Source: Candidatus Binatus sp. (lineage in GTDB: Bacteria > Desulfobacterota > Binatia > Binatales > Binataceae). From it: DNA of 55,346 bases. This document shows, in pieces, positions 33,814-42,149 of this stretch. Position 1 is the first letter of the stretch; each line of letters opens with the position of its first letter. The translations under genes and the position numbers were made by a program. The notes beneath the pieces are model-generated. The model searched no databases, was not told the origin of the DNA, and saw only the letters and a program-made list of their open reading frames with translations. The DNA lies in the NCBI RefSeq assembly GCF_036567905.1, contig NZ_DATCTO010000012.1, positions 1-55,346 of the forward strand. The letters are read 5' to 3'.

Positions 33814-33862
33814 TTTATGGCAAAACTTGTTGATCGGCGTGTGTTATCCGCGATTGCCGCAA

Positions 33863-33878
33863 CGTTTCACGTGAAACA
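33863..33878. promoter_or_regulatory. parS-like ParB-binding site 2
   Basis: CGTTTCACGTGAAACA keeps the full 14-base core GTTTCACGTGAAAC and differs from the consensus only in its first base. Its centre is 65 bases from that of site 1. Confidence 0.85.
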
Positions 33879-33887
33879 ATCCCGCGC

Positions 33888-34901
33888 TCAGCGCGCCTGC
33901 ACCATCCGCGCCGGCCTTGGCTGTTCGTGGCCGAGAATCGGATGGGGCCGGTACGGCTTCTCGAGCGCGGCGACTTCGTCAGCGCTGAGCTTCACCTCGA
34001 CGGCCGCGATCGCCTCCTTGAGATGAGCGAGCTTGGTCGCGCCGATGATGGGTGCGGTGACGCCGGGCGCCTGCAGGATCCACGCGCATGCGATCTGCGA
34101 CGGCGTGACGCCGCGCTGTTTGGCGATCTGCTCGACCACGCTGAGCACTTCGAAGTCGTACTCGCGGAAGTACATATTCTTGGCGAAGTCGTCGGTCTTG
34201 GCGCGCGCGGTTGGACCGGCGCCGCCCTTGTCGCGATTGCCCGCCAGAAATCCGCGCGCGAGCGGGCTCCATGGAATCAAGCCGACGCCGTTGTCGATGC
34301 AGAGCGAATTCATCTCGCGCTCCTCCTCGCGATAGACGAGGTTGTAATGGTTTTGCATCGAGACGAACCGGTGCCATCCGTTTTCCTTCTGCAGAGCAAG
34401 CGCCTTGGCGAATTGCCACGCGGCCATCGAGCTCGCGCCCAGGTAGCGCACTTTTCCGGCGCGCACCAACGAATCCAGCGCCTCGAGGGTTTCCTCGATC
34501 GGCGTCGTGTAGTCCCAGCGGTGGATTTGGTAGAGGTCGATAAAATCCATCTTGAGGCGGCGCAGCGACGCGTCGCACGCTTCGAGAATATTCTTGCGGC
34601 TCAGCCCCGCGCGATTGAGACCCGGCGCCATCGGGCCGTGCACTTTGGTCGCGACAACGATCTCGTCGCGCTTGGCCATCTCGCCGAGCCATCGCCCGGT
34701 GACCTCCTCGCTCACGCCGATTGAATAGACGTTGGCGGTGTCGAAGAAGTTGATTCCCGACTCGACGGCGGCGGCGAAATGTTCGCGCGCCTGGTCCATC
34801 GTCAGCACCCAATCGCGCCATTTCTTGTCGCCATAGCTCATGCATCCGAGGCAGATGCGTGAGACGGTGATTCCAGTCTTGCCCAATTTTGAGTACTGCA
34901 T
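33888..34901 (-). CDS. Aldo/keto reductase
   Basis: The 337-residue product is a (beta/alpha)8 NADPH-dependent reductase. Catalytic tetrad candidates: D and Y in NFFDTANVYSIG, K in VVATKVHGP, H in YQIHRWD. Features SRICLGCMSYG, GNRDKGGAGP and GVTPSQIACAWILQAPGVTAPIIGA are typical of the YghZ/IolS-like aldo/keto reductases. Substrate unknown. The start is preceded on the minus strand by GAGAAATC. It is convergent with the aminopeptidase gene, and hpnR lies about 450 bases beyond its 5' end in the opposite direction, so a role in hopanoid side-chain reduction is only a loose possibility. Confidence 0.93.
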   Translation of the reverse strand: MQYSKLGKTGITVSRICLGCMSYGDKKWRDWVLTMDQAREHFAAAVESGINFFDTANVYSIGVSEEVTGRWLGEMAKRDEIVVATKVHGPMAPGLNRAGLSRKNILEACDASLRRLKMDFIDLYQIHRWDYTTPIEETLEALDSLVRAGKVRYLGASSMAAWQFAKALALQKENGWHRFVSMQNHYNLVYREEEREMNSLCIDNGVGLIPWSPLARGFLAGNRDKGGAGPTARAKTDDFAKNMYFREYDFEVLSVVEQIAKQRGVTPSQIACAWILQAPGVTAPIIGATKLAHLKEAIAAVEVKLSADEVAALEKPYRPHPILGHEQPRPARMVQAR

Positions 34902-34996
34902 GATTTCTCCGAATCGTTTTTTGGAATAGTGAGCTTAGAGCCAAAACTCCGGCGCTGGCGCGCGCTTGTCAAGGCCGAACTCGGCTGCGGGCGGCG

Positions 34997-35230
34997 TCAG
35001 GGCGGGGCGGGCTTGGCCACCGCGGGGTGTCGCGGACGAACGTCGTAGCCGTGGTCACGGACGAAATTCTCATGGACGATCCCGAACAGGACCGCGTCGA
35101 TCAACACCGCAACAAAAATGACGGCGATGAAGAGGTACTTTCCGGGCCGAGGCGCGTCGTTCGCGGGCATAAGAACTATTAATAGCATGACGGCGCTTTT
35201 GACATGCTGTTTCCTTGCCTCAGCCGGCAT
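34997..35230 (-). CDS. Small single-pass membrane protein, hypothetical
   Basis: I do not recognise it. The frame encodes 77 residues with one clear transmembrane segment (KYLFIAVIFVAVLIDAVLFGIV) and a short Pro-rich C-terminus. An internal ATG at about 35170 (MPANDAPRPGKYLF) would give a 57-residue protein that is a more natural single-span form; neither start has a good Shine-Dalgarno. It fills much of the 450-base space between the aldo/keto reductase and hpnR; the rest of that space holds no other gene. Confidence 0.4.
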   Translation of the reverse strand: MPAEARKQHVKSAVMLLIVLMPANDAPRPGKYLFIAVIFVAVLIDAVLFGIVHENFVRDHGYDVRPRHPAVAKPAPP

Positions 35231-35350
35231 ATTAGGATGCTAACGATCGCCGCTGGCCGATTGGTCAGGTGGAGATTTACCGAAGATTAGCCAATTAAGT
35301 GGAAGGTGTCGCTGTCGCACGGCCGAAAGATGCGGCGCCGGAGGGAGTCT

Positions 35351-36880
35351 ATGCGGGTTCTGTTCGTGCATCCGAGTCCGCTTATGTACAGCGAGATTTA
35401 TTTGCGGCTGGAACCGCTGGGAATGGAGCGGGTGGCGGCGGCAACGCGCGCGGCCGGCCACGACGTGAGGATTATCGACCTGCAGATTTTCAAGCATCGC
35501 GATCTGTTCGCCGAGCTCGAGAGCTTCCACCCAAGTGCGGTTGGGTTCTCGCTCAATTACCTTGCCAACGTACCCGAGGTGATCGATCTCGCCAAGGACG
35601 TGAAGCGGCTGAGGAAGGATTGCTTCGTCTTCACCGGCGGGCACAGCGGCTCGTTCGTCGCCGACGAAATCCTCGAGCACGCCGACGGCGCGATCGACGC
35701 GGTCATCCGCGGCGAGGGCGAGACCGCGACGCCGATGCTGCTCGACGCGATCGGCACGGGCTCGATCGGGAAAGTTCCCGGCGTCATGACGACGCAAGGG
35801 TCGGGACCGACGCCGGTGATGCTCGACGATCTGGACAAGTTTTTTCCGGCGCGCGACCTGGGACGCCGGCGCAACAAGTACTTTATCGGGATGCTCGACC
35901 CGTGCGCGTCGATCGAGTTCACGCGCGGCTGCCCGTGGGATTGCTCGTTCTGCAGCGCGTGGACGTTCTACGGCCGCAGTTACCGCAAATCGACGCCGGA
36001 AGCCGCGGCAGAAGACATGCTGTCGATCAAGGAGCCCAACGTCTTCATCGTCGATGACGTTGCGTTCGTGCATCCCGAGCACGGGTTTGCGATCGGTCAT
36101 GAAATCGAAAAGCGCAAGATCAAAAAGCAGTACTACCTCGAGACCCGCGCCGACGTGCTGTGCCGCAATCCGGAAGTGTTTCGCTACTGGCGCAAGCTCG
36201 GGATGGAGTACATGTTCCTCGGGCTGGAGGCGATCGACGAGGAAGGACTGAAGCTGCATCGCAAGCGCTCGTCGATGGGCGTCAACTTCAAGGCGCTCGA
36301 AGTCGCGCGCGAGATGGGCCTGATCGTCGCGATCAACCTGATCGCGGACCCGTCATGGGACGAGAAGCGCTTCGAGGTGATCCGCCAGTGGGCGATCAGC
36401 GTCCCGGAGGTCGTTCACCTGACGGTGGCGACGCCGTATCCCGGCACGGAGCTGTGGTTCACGGAATCGCGCAAGCTGACGACGCTGGACTACCGGCTGT
36501 ATGACATCCAGCATGCGGTGCTGCCGACCAAGCTGCCGCTGCTTCAGTTCTACCAGGAGCTGGTGAAGACGCAGGCTGTGCTCAACCGCAAGCATCTTGG
36601 CTTCGCGGCGCTGAAGTCGATGGCGCCGATTGTGGGCAAGCTCGCGCTCAAAGGGCAAACCAACTTCATCAAAATGCTGTGGAAGTTCAACAGCGTGTAC
36701 AATCCGGACCGGCAGTTCGCCGAGCATGCGCGGGAAGTGAAGTACGCGATGCGCCCGCCGTCGATGCATAGCGACGGACGTCCGTCGGCCGACAAGCTTT
36801 ACATTCACATGCCGAAGCCGTCGCATCCGGAAGCTGTGGAACCGGCCGCGGGCGACACCGCCGCGAGCAGCGCCAAGTGA
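35351..36880 (+). CDS. hpnR: Hopanoid C-3 methylase HpnR (B12-binding radical SAM)
   Basis: HpnR adds a methyl group at C-3 of the hopanoid A ring. The protein starts MRVLFVHPSPLMYSEIYLRLEPLG, a recognised HpnR beginning, followed by a B12-binding domain (IGFSLNYLANVP, TGGHSGSF, IRGEGE) and a radical SAM domain with C194, C198 and C201 in FTRGCPWDCSFCSAWTFYGRSYR. The C-terminal half (GMEYMFLGLEAIDEEGLKL, YPGTELWFTESRKLTT, LWKFNSVYNPDRQ) also fits. The start has GAGGGAG at 35341-35347; an in-frame ATG at 35306 gives an unlikely Arg-rich extension. It lies about 10 kb from the main hopanoid operon as a single-gene unit. Confidence 0.9.
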   Translation: MRVLFVHPSPLMYSEIYLRLEPLGMERVAAATRAAGHDVRIIDLQIFKHRDLFAELESFHPSAVGFSLNYLANVPEVIDLAKDVKRLRKDCFVFTGGHSGSFVADEILEHADGAIDAVIRGEGETATPMLLDAIGTGSIGKVPGVMTTQGSGPTPVMLDDLDKFFPARDLGRRRNKYFIGMLDPCASIEFTRGCPWDCSFCSAWTFYGRSYRKSTPEAAAEDMLSIKEPNVFIVDDVAFVHPEHGFAIGHEIEKRKIKKQYYLETRADVLCRNPEVFRYWRKLGMEYMFLGLEAIDEEGLKLHRKRSSMGVNFKALEVAREMGLIVAINLIADPSWDEKRFEVIRQWAISVPEVVHLTVATPYPGTELWFTESRKLTTLDYRLYDIQHAVLPTKLPLLQFYQELVKTQAVLNRKHLGFAALKSMAPIVGKLALKGQTNFIKMLWKFNSVYNPDRQFAEHAREVKYAMRPPSMHSDGRPSADKLYIHMPKPSHPEAVEPAAGDTAASSAK

Positions 36881-37305
36881 GTGAAGCGGATCAATCCAAA
36901 AGAATGCGAAATCTCGCGTGATATGCGCGAAGCGATCACGCGCTTCGAATAGCAGCGTCGAATAATCCGGCGTGGCGCGCGAGATCCTTCGCTGCGCTCA
37001 GGATGACACAAAAAAAGCAAGCGGCGCTCGTGTCGTTCTGAGCGAAAGCCGCTGTAGCGAAGAATCTCGACGCATGCTCGGCGTCCGGCGTTAGTTACGC
37101 AAAGGTTTCCTGTCGGGGCGATGCAGGAGCCGGGGTCCCTCGGCTTCGCTCGGGATGACACAAAAGAGGAAGCGACCTGCCGGTCGCAAGGCGGCCGGTG
37201 GTCACCGCGCGCAGCATTTGTTGTTTGCCCTCGCGGGCGGGGCGGGCGCAAAATCGCGGGGTTCAGCAACTTTGACGCATAGCGCGCATCACGAGGATCA
37301 ATCCG
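36881..37305. other. Non-coding gap dominated by dispersed repeats
   Basis: The 425 bases between hpnR and the AGPS-like gene hold the repeat block 36978-37165 and otherwise no gene or clear promoter. The last 30 bases supply GAGGATC as a ribosome-binding site for the next gene. Confidence 0.6.
36978..37165. repeat. Dispersed palindromic repeat block, locus 3
   Basis: Three units of the family seen at 9489-9815: GCGAGATCCTTCGCTGCGCTCAGGATGACAC (as ~36980-37010), the unit 37027-37091 that is 60/65 identical to the reverse complement of 9693-9757, and CCGGGGTCCCTCGGCTTCGC..GGGATGACAC (37130-37162), which matches locus 2. Units occur in both orientations. Confidence 0.8.
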
Positions 37306-38919
37306 ATGGCCGAGAATCGCAGGCGAAAGTTCTGGGGATGGGGCTACGAGGACCAGGGGCCGACTCCCGAACAGCAAAAGCATATGGCCGAGCGAATCGC
37401 CCAGCGATTCGGCCTGGGACCAATCAAGATCACGCCGGCGCCCAAGGAAAGCGAGCTGAATCTGCGCGCGCCGCGGGTGAAACCACCGGCGGCGCTCGAA
37501 GCGATTTGCTCGGCGAGCATCCACGATCGCGCCGGCCACACCTACGGCAAGAGTTCGCGCGATCTCAGGCGTGCGTTTCGCCGTTACTATCCGAATCCGA
37601 TCGACGTCGTCGCGTTTCCGCGCGATGAGAAAGAACTGATCGCGGTGCTCGAATGGTGCGACGGCGCGCGGATTGCAGCGGTGCCATACGGCGGCGGCTC
37701 GAGCGTCGTCGGCGGAGTCGAACCACCCGAAGGCGAGCGCTGTCGCGGCGCGGTCTCGATCGATCTGATGCATCTGGACAAAGTCGTGGAAGTCGATCGG
37801 GTCTCGCGCGCGGCGCGAATTCAGGCCGGGGTGTATGGTCCCGCGCTCGACGCGCAGTTGAAGCCGGCGGGCCTCACGATTCGACATTTTCCGCAGTCGT
37901 TTGAATTTTCCACGCTGGGCGGATGGATCGCGACGCGGTCGGGCGGGCATTTCGCGACGCTGTACACGCATATCGACGACTTCGTCGAATCGCTGCGCGT
38001 CGTGACTCCAACCGGGATCGTCGAATCGCGGCGCTTGCCCGGATCGGGCGCAGGTCCCAGCCCGGACCGGATGTTCATCGGCTCCGAAGGAATTTTGGGC
38101 ATCATCACCGAGGCCTGGATGCGGCTTCAGGATCGGCCGACGTTTCGCACGGGCGCGTCGATTCCGTTTCCCAGCATGATCGAGGCGGCGGAGGCGGTGC
38201 GCCAGATTTCACAGGCCGGGCTGTATCCCGCGAATTGCCGGGTACTCGACGAAGGCGAGGCTTTCAATTCCGGCGCGGGCAACGGTGATGAGGCCGTGCT
38301 GGTGCTCGCATTCGAGTCGGCGGACCATCCGCTGGAGCCGTGGATGAAGCGCGCGCTGGAGTGCTGCGCGGATCACGGCGGGAAAATACCGGCGGACGCG
38401 GCGAAGACCCGCACCGACGCCGACGCGACGCACGAAGGATCGGCGGGAGCGTGGCGCAACGCGTTTCTGAGCGCGCCCTACCTGATGGACACGCTGGCCG
38501 CGATGGGAATGGTGAGCGACACGTTCGAGACTGCGATCACGTGGGAGCGATTCGGGGAATTTCATCGCCAGCTGATGGAGTGCGCGCGCGATACGATAGC
38601 CCGAGTGTGCGGCAAGGGCACGGTCACCTGCCGGTTCACGCACGTTTATCCCGACGGGCCGGCGCCGTACTACACGGTGCTGGCGCCGGGCAGACGCGGC
38701 GGTGAGATCGAGCAGTGGGACGAAATAAAGGCGGCGGTCTCGGACAAGCTGATGCGGCTGGGCGGCACGATCACGCATCATCACTCGGTCGGCCGCTACC
38801 ATCGGCCGTGGTACGACCGCCAGCGTCCGGATGGATTCGCGCGGGCGCTGAAGGCGGCGAAGCGCGCGCTCGATCCGCGCGGGATTCTCAACCCGGGCGT
38901 GCTGATCGATCCGGACTGA
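37306..38919 (+). CDS. FAD-linked oxidase, alkylglycerone-phosphate-synthase-like
   Basis: The 537-residue VAO-fold flavoprotein has the FAD loop PYGGGSSVVGGVEPP, TLGGWIATRSGGH, GSEGILGIITEAWMRL, and a C-terminal ITHHHSVGRYHRPWY with a three-histidine motif at 491-493. This HHH motif and the N-terminal GHTYGKSSRDLRRAFRRYYP are hallmarks of alkyldihydroxyacetonephosphate synthase-like enzymes, which in eukaryotes exchange an acyl for an alkyl chain in ether lipid synthesis. Bacterial members may do this or act as other alcohol/acid oxidases. If ether-lipid forming, it would add a second membrane-modifying trait near the hopanoid genes. It is convergent with the SufT-like gene, 12 bases apart. 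Confidence 0.85.
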   Translation: MAENRRRKFWGWGYEDQGPTPEQQKHMAERIAQRFGLGPIKITPAPKESELNLRAPRVKPPAALEAICSASIHDRAGHTYGKSSRDLRRAFRRYYPNPIDVVAFPRDEKELIAVLEWCDGARIAAVPYGGGSSVVGGVEPPEGERCRGAVSIDLMHLDKVVEVDRVSRAARIQAGVYGPALDAQLKPAGLTIRHFPQSFEFSTLGGWIATRSGGHFATLYTHIDDFVESLRVVTPTGIVESRRLPGSGAGPSPDRMFIGSEGILGIITEAWMRLQDRPTFRTGASIPFPSMIEAAEAVRQISQAGLYPANCRVLDEGEAFNSGAGNGDEAVLVLAFESADHPLEPWMKRALECCADHGGKIPADAAKTRTDADATHEGSAGAWRNAFLSAPYLMDTLAAMGMVSDTFETAITWERFGEFHRQLMECARDTIARVCGKGTVTCRFTHVYPDGPAPYYTVLAPGRRGGEIEQWDEIKAAVSDKLMRLGGTITHHHSVGRYHRPWYDRQRPDGFARALKAAKRALDPRGILNPGVLIDPD

Positions 38920-38931
38920 CGCGGGGCGGCG

Positions 38932-39249
38932 CTAGTCGTCGAGGTCGAGTTGTTTTTTCGCCGCGTCGCTCATCATGTGCGGTGTCCATGGCGGATCCCA
39001 GACGATCTCGACGCAGGCGTCGTCGCAGCCGGGAATGCCGAGCAGCTTGTCCTGGATCTCCTGCGTGATCATCATGCCCATCTGGCAGCCGGGCGCGGTG
39101 AGCGTCATCGTGACATTGACGACGCGGTTGTCGATCGCGACGCCGTAGATGAGTCCGAGATCCACGAGATTGACGGGAATCTCGGGGTCGTAGCACTCGC
39201 GCAGCACTTCGTAAACGTCTGCTTCGGTCGGTGCGGGCGAATTCTCCAT
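38932..39249 (-). CDS. SufT/MIP18-type metal-sulfur cluster assembly factor (DUF59)
   Basis: The 105-residue product begins MENSPAPTEADVYEVLRECYDPEIPVNLVDLGLIYGVAI and has the DUF59 core with VTMTLTAPGCQMGMMI, including the conserved cysteine, and IVWDPPWTPHMMSDAAKKQL. It aids maturation of Fe-S proteins. The longer open frame upstream (to 39972) runs antisense through the TPR and SDR genes and is not real. On the minus strand a TATACT box (39268-39263) lies 12 bases before the start, giving a leader of about five bases. Confidence 0.88.
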   Translation of the reverse strand: MENSPAPTEADVYEVLRECYDPEIPVNLVDLGLIYGVAIDNRVVNVTMTLTAPGCQMGMMITQEIQDKLLGIPGCDDACVEIVWDPPWTPHMMSDAAKKQLDLDD

Positions 39250-39333
39250 AATGCAGAGTCTAGTATATAAGAGGATGGGTGTGCGCGAAATCTTCCCGCA
39301 ACGTGCGGCGCGCGCATTTACCGGAGGTTCGCC

Positions 39334-39672
39334 ATGCCCGACAAAGAAGAACTGTACGACCAGGCGATTGACGCATACGCCGATGACAAGTTCGACGAAG
39401 CGATCGAGTTGTACAAACAAGCGCTCGAGATCGATCCGAAGTACGCCGATGCGATCCACGGAATGACGATGTGCTACCAGGCCAAGGGCGATCTCGACGC
39501 AGCGATCGAGCTGACGAAAAAATATATCGCGCAGGAACCGGAAGACATCCTGGCGTACACCAACCTCAGCATGTTCTATCAAAAGAAGGGGATGGTGCCG
39601 GAAGCGGAGGCGGCCGGCGCGCAGGCGCGGCGGCTGGACTGGAAGCGACAACTCAGGGAAGGCAAGAAGTAG
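39334..39672 (+). CDS. Tetratricopeptide repeat protein
   Basis: The 112 residues hold about three TPR units: DQAIDAYADDKFDEAIELYKQALEIDP, YADAIHGMTMCYQAKGDLDAAIELTKKYIAQEP, and LAYTNLSMFYQKKGMVPEAEAAGAQARRLDW. It is a protein-protein interaction scaffold with no catalytic residues and no export signal. GGAGG at 39323-39327 is a strong ribosome-binding site. It begins 84 bases from the divergent SufT-like gene and is followed after seven bases by an SDR gene, probably in one operon. Confidence 0.88.
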   Translation: MPDKEELYDQAIDAYADDKFDEAIELYKQALEIDPKYADAIHGMTMCYQAKGDLDAAIELTKKYIAQEPEDILAYTNLSMFYQKKGMVPEAEAAGAQARRLDWKRQLREGKK

Positions 39673-39679
39673 GGGCGCG

Positions 39680-40438
39680 ATGAAACTGAAGGACAAAGTT
39701 GTACTGATCACCGGCGCAGGCTCGGGGCTGGGGCGCGAGATGGGACTGACGTTCGCGCGCGAGGGCGCGAAAGTCGGCGTCAACGACATCAGGCCCGAGT
39801 CGGCGCAAAACGTCGTGACTGAAATCGAGCGCGCGGGCGGCAGGGCGCGGGCGTTCGTTGCGGACGTGTCGAGCAGCGCGGCGGTCGGCAAGATGTTCGC
39901 CGACTTCATCGCCGCGTTCGGGACCATCGACATCCTGATCAACAACGCGGGCATCGCACGCGCTCGCGACACTAGCGAGGTGACCCCGACTCACCAGAAG
40001 ACCGACGAGGATTGGCACAAGATGCTCGCGACGCATCTCGACTCGACGTTCTACTGCACCCGCGAGGCGCTCAAGCTGATGATCCCGAAACAGTCGGGAC
40101 GCATCATCAATATGGGCTCGGTCGCCGGCACCACGGGGCTGGCGTTCGCGTCGGATTACTGCGCGGCGAAGGGCGGTATCATCGCGTTCACCAAGTCGGT
40201 GGCGCGGGAAGTGGTGATGATGGGGATTCTGGTCAATTGCATCGCGCCGGGATTCATCGACACGCCGATGACCGCGATCATCGAGGGCGAGTTCCGCAAG
40301 CAGCTGGAAGCGATGACGCCGATGGGGCGCTTCGGCGAGCCGAGCGACATCGCGGCGGCGGCGCTTTATCTGGCCTGCGAGGATTCGAAGTTCATGGTCG
40401 GCCAGGTGCTCAGCCCCAACGGCGGCTACGTGATTTGA
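39680..40438 (+). CDS. Short-chain dehydrogenase/reductase, FabG-like
   Basis: Classical SDR: VLITGAGSGLGREMGLTFAREGAK, NNAGIARARD, GSVAGTTGLAF, active pair Y160 and K164 in ASDYCAAKGG, and CIAPGFIDTPM. The sequence is closest in style to 3-oxoacyl-[ACP] reductases, but the cofactor loop (NDIRPESAQNV, acidic) suggests NAD(H) preference, so it may be a catabolic 3-hydroxyacyl or steroid-type dehydrogenase. Probably co-transcribed with the TPR gene seven bases upstream and malQ downstream. Confidence 0.9.
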   Translation: MKLKDKVVLITGAGSGLGREMGLTFAREGAKVGVNDIRPESAQNVVTEIERAGGRARAFVADVSSSAAVGKMFADFIAAFGTIDILINNAGIARARDTSEVTPTHQKTDEDWHKMLATHLDSTFYCTREALKLMIPKQSGRIINMGSVAGTTGLAFASDYCAAKGGIIAFTKSVAREVVMMGILVNCIAPGFIDTPMTAIIEGEFRKQLEAMTPMGRFGEPSDIAAAALYLACEDSKFMVGQVLSPNGGYVI

Positions 40439-40475
40439 ACCCCGAGGATCGAGCGGACCGCTGGATAATCGCACG

Positions 40476-42020
40476 ATGCTGACGCGGTCCGCGGGAATTC
40501 TGATTCCACTATTCTCGATCCGCACGCGCGACAGCCTCGGACGCGGGGAAATACCGGATCTCGCGCCGATGATGGATTTCGCGCTGTCGATGGGTCATCG
40601 GGTAATCCAGCTGCTGCCGTTGGACGAGACCGGCCGCGGCGATCTCAGCCCGTACAGCGCGATGAGCGTGATGGCGATCGATCCGATGTATATCTCGGTG
40701 GGCGGGCTGGCCGGCGTCGGGCGGGTCGTGCTGAAGCGCGCGCGCGCGGCGGTTGGTAAGGCGCGCTTTGTGCGACGTTCGATCATACGGCGGGAGAAAT
40801 TTGCGCTGCTCGAGCGCGCATACCGGGCGACCCGGGCGCGCGGCGGACGCGACGAGGCTGCGCAACTCGACGGGTTCATCGAGGCCAACTCGTACTGGCT
40901 CGGCGACTACGCGTTGTTTCGCGCGCTCAAGGAGCGCTTCAACTGGAGCGGTTGGGAAGCGTGGCCGGCGCAAATTGCGCAGCGCGATCCCGCCGCGCTC
41001 GCAGCCGCGCGCCGCGAACTGGCCGAGCCGATCGAGATGTACGCCTATTGGCAGTTCATCGCGCACCGGCAATGGTCGCAGATGCGCGCCTACGCATCCT
41101 CGCGCGGCGCGCTGATCGGCGGAGACCTTGCGTTCTCGCCGCGGGGCGACAGCGCCGAGGTGTGGGCGAACCAGGACGAGTTCGATCTGTCGCGCACCGT
41201 CGGCGCGCCACCCGACGATTTCAATCCCAAGGGACAGCGATGGGGCCTGCCGATCCCCAACTGGGATCAGATGCGCGCGCGTGGATTCAAGCTGCTGCGC
41301 GCGCGCGCGCGCCGCGCCAGTTCGCTTTACGATTTGATTCGAGTCGATCACGTCGTTGGGCTTTATCGAACTTTCAATTTCGGCTCTGACCCGGACGCGG
41401 CGGGAATTTTCACACCGGCGGACGAAGCGGATCAGCGGCTCCAGGGCGAAGAGGTGATCCGCGCGATCCAGCAGGAAGTTGGCGCGGCGGAACTGATCGC
41501 TGAAGACCTGGGCACGGTGCCGCCGTGGGTGCGCGAATCGCTCACGCGCCTGGGCGTGCCGGGATACAAGGTGATGCAGTGGGAACGCGACTGGAGCCGA
41601 AGCGATGAGCCATTTCTCAGCCCCGCGGCCTATCCCGAACTTTCGCTCGCGACTACGGGCACGCATGACACCGAACCGCTGACCGTGTGGTGGCGCGCGC
41701 AGCCGGTTGCCGAGCGTGAGAAATTCGTGCGCGCGCTTGGTCTCGAGCGCCGGGTGAATCCTCGCCCAATGCTCGGGGAAAGGGCGCGCGATGCGATTCT
41801 GGCGGCGCTGTACGCGGCGCCGTCGCGGCTGGTGATAATTCCGATCCAGGATTTGTTTGGATGGAGTGCGCGAATCAATCGGCCCGGAACGATCAGCGAT
41901 TCGAACTGGACCTATCGAATCCCGCTGACGCTGGAACGAATGCGCCGCAGCCGCGCGATACAGTCGCGCGTCGCCAAGTTGCGCGAGATCGCCGTCGGCA
42001 GCGGGCGCTTCAGCAGCTAG
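40476..42020 (+). CDS. malQ: 4-alpha-glucanotransferase (amylomaltase), GH77
   Basis: MalQ transfers maltodextrin segments between glucan chains. N-terminal SAGILIPLFSIRTRDSLGRGEIPDLAPMMDFALSMGHRVIQLLPL and SPYSAMSVMAIDPMYISV are the GH77 start; catalytic regions are DLIRVDHVVGLYRTF (nucleophile Asp), AELIAEDLGTVPPWV (acid/base Glu) and TTGTHDTEPLTVWW (transition-state Asp). The 514-residue length matches bacterial amylomaltases. No glycogen phosphorylase or synthase gene is in the window. Confidence 0.93.
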   Translation: MLTRSAGILIPLFSIRTRDSLGRGEIPDLAPMMDFALSMGHRVIQLLPLDETGRGDLSPYSAMSVMAIDPMYISVGGLAGVGRVVLKRARAAVGKARFVRRSIIRREKFALLERAYRATRARGGRDEAAQLDGFIEANSYWLGDYALFRALKERFNWSGWEAWPAQIAQRDPAALAAARRELAEPIEMYAYWQFIAHRQWSQMRAYASSRGALIGGDLAFSPRGDSAEVWANQDEFDLSRTVGAPPDDFNPKGQRWGLPIPNWDQMRARGFKLLRARARRASSLYDLIRVDHVVGLYRTFNFGSDPDAAGIFTPADEADQRLQGEEVIRAIQQEVGAAELIAEDLGTVPPWVRESLTRLGVPGYKVMQWERDWSRSDEPFLSPAAYPELSLATTGTHDTEPLTVWWRAQPVAEREKFVRALGLERRVNPRPMLGERARDAILAALYAAPSRLVIIPIQDLFGWSARINRPGTISDSNWTYRIPLTLERMRRSRAIQSRVAKLREIAVGSGRFSS

Positions 42021-42149
42021 ATTCCCCGATTACTGCGTCCGCCCCATCGATCGCACCCGGCGCTCAAGTTGTGGCGCGCCCGCGGCTTGAACTATAAGCA
42101 TCACTTGGCCGCGAAATCCGATCGGCAATACTCCGGGAGCAACCGTCAA

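Noticed and set aside
35277..35290. TTACCGAAGATTAG upstream of hpnR, a degenerate match to the operator
   Set aside because: It is attractive because hpnR should share the regulon, but it is one base shorter, has lost the GGT half-site, and no -10 box lies at the right distance. Kept only as a weak candidate for a genome-wide motif scan.
39250..39972. Upstream extension of the SufT-like frame to 39972 on the minus strand
   Set aside because: It is antisense to the TPR and SDR genes, and the DUF59 family starts at the ATG at 39249.
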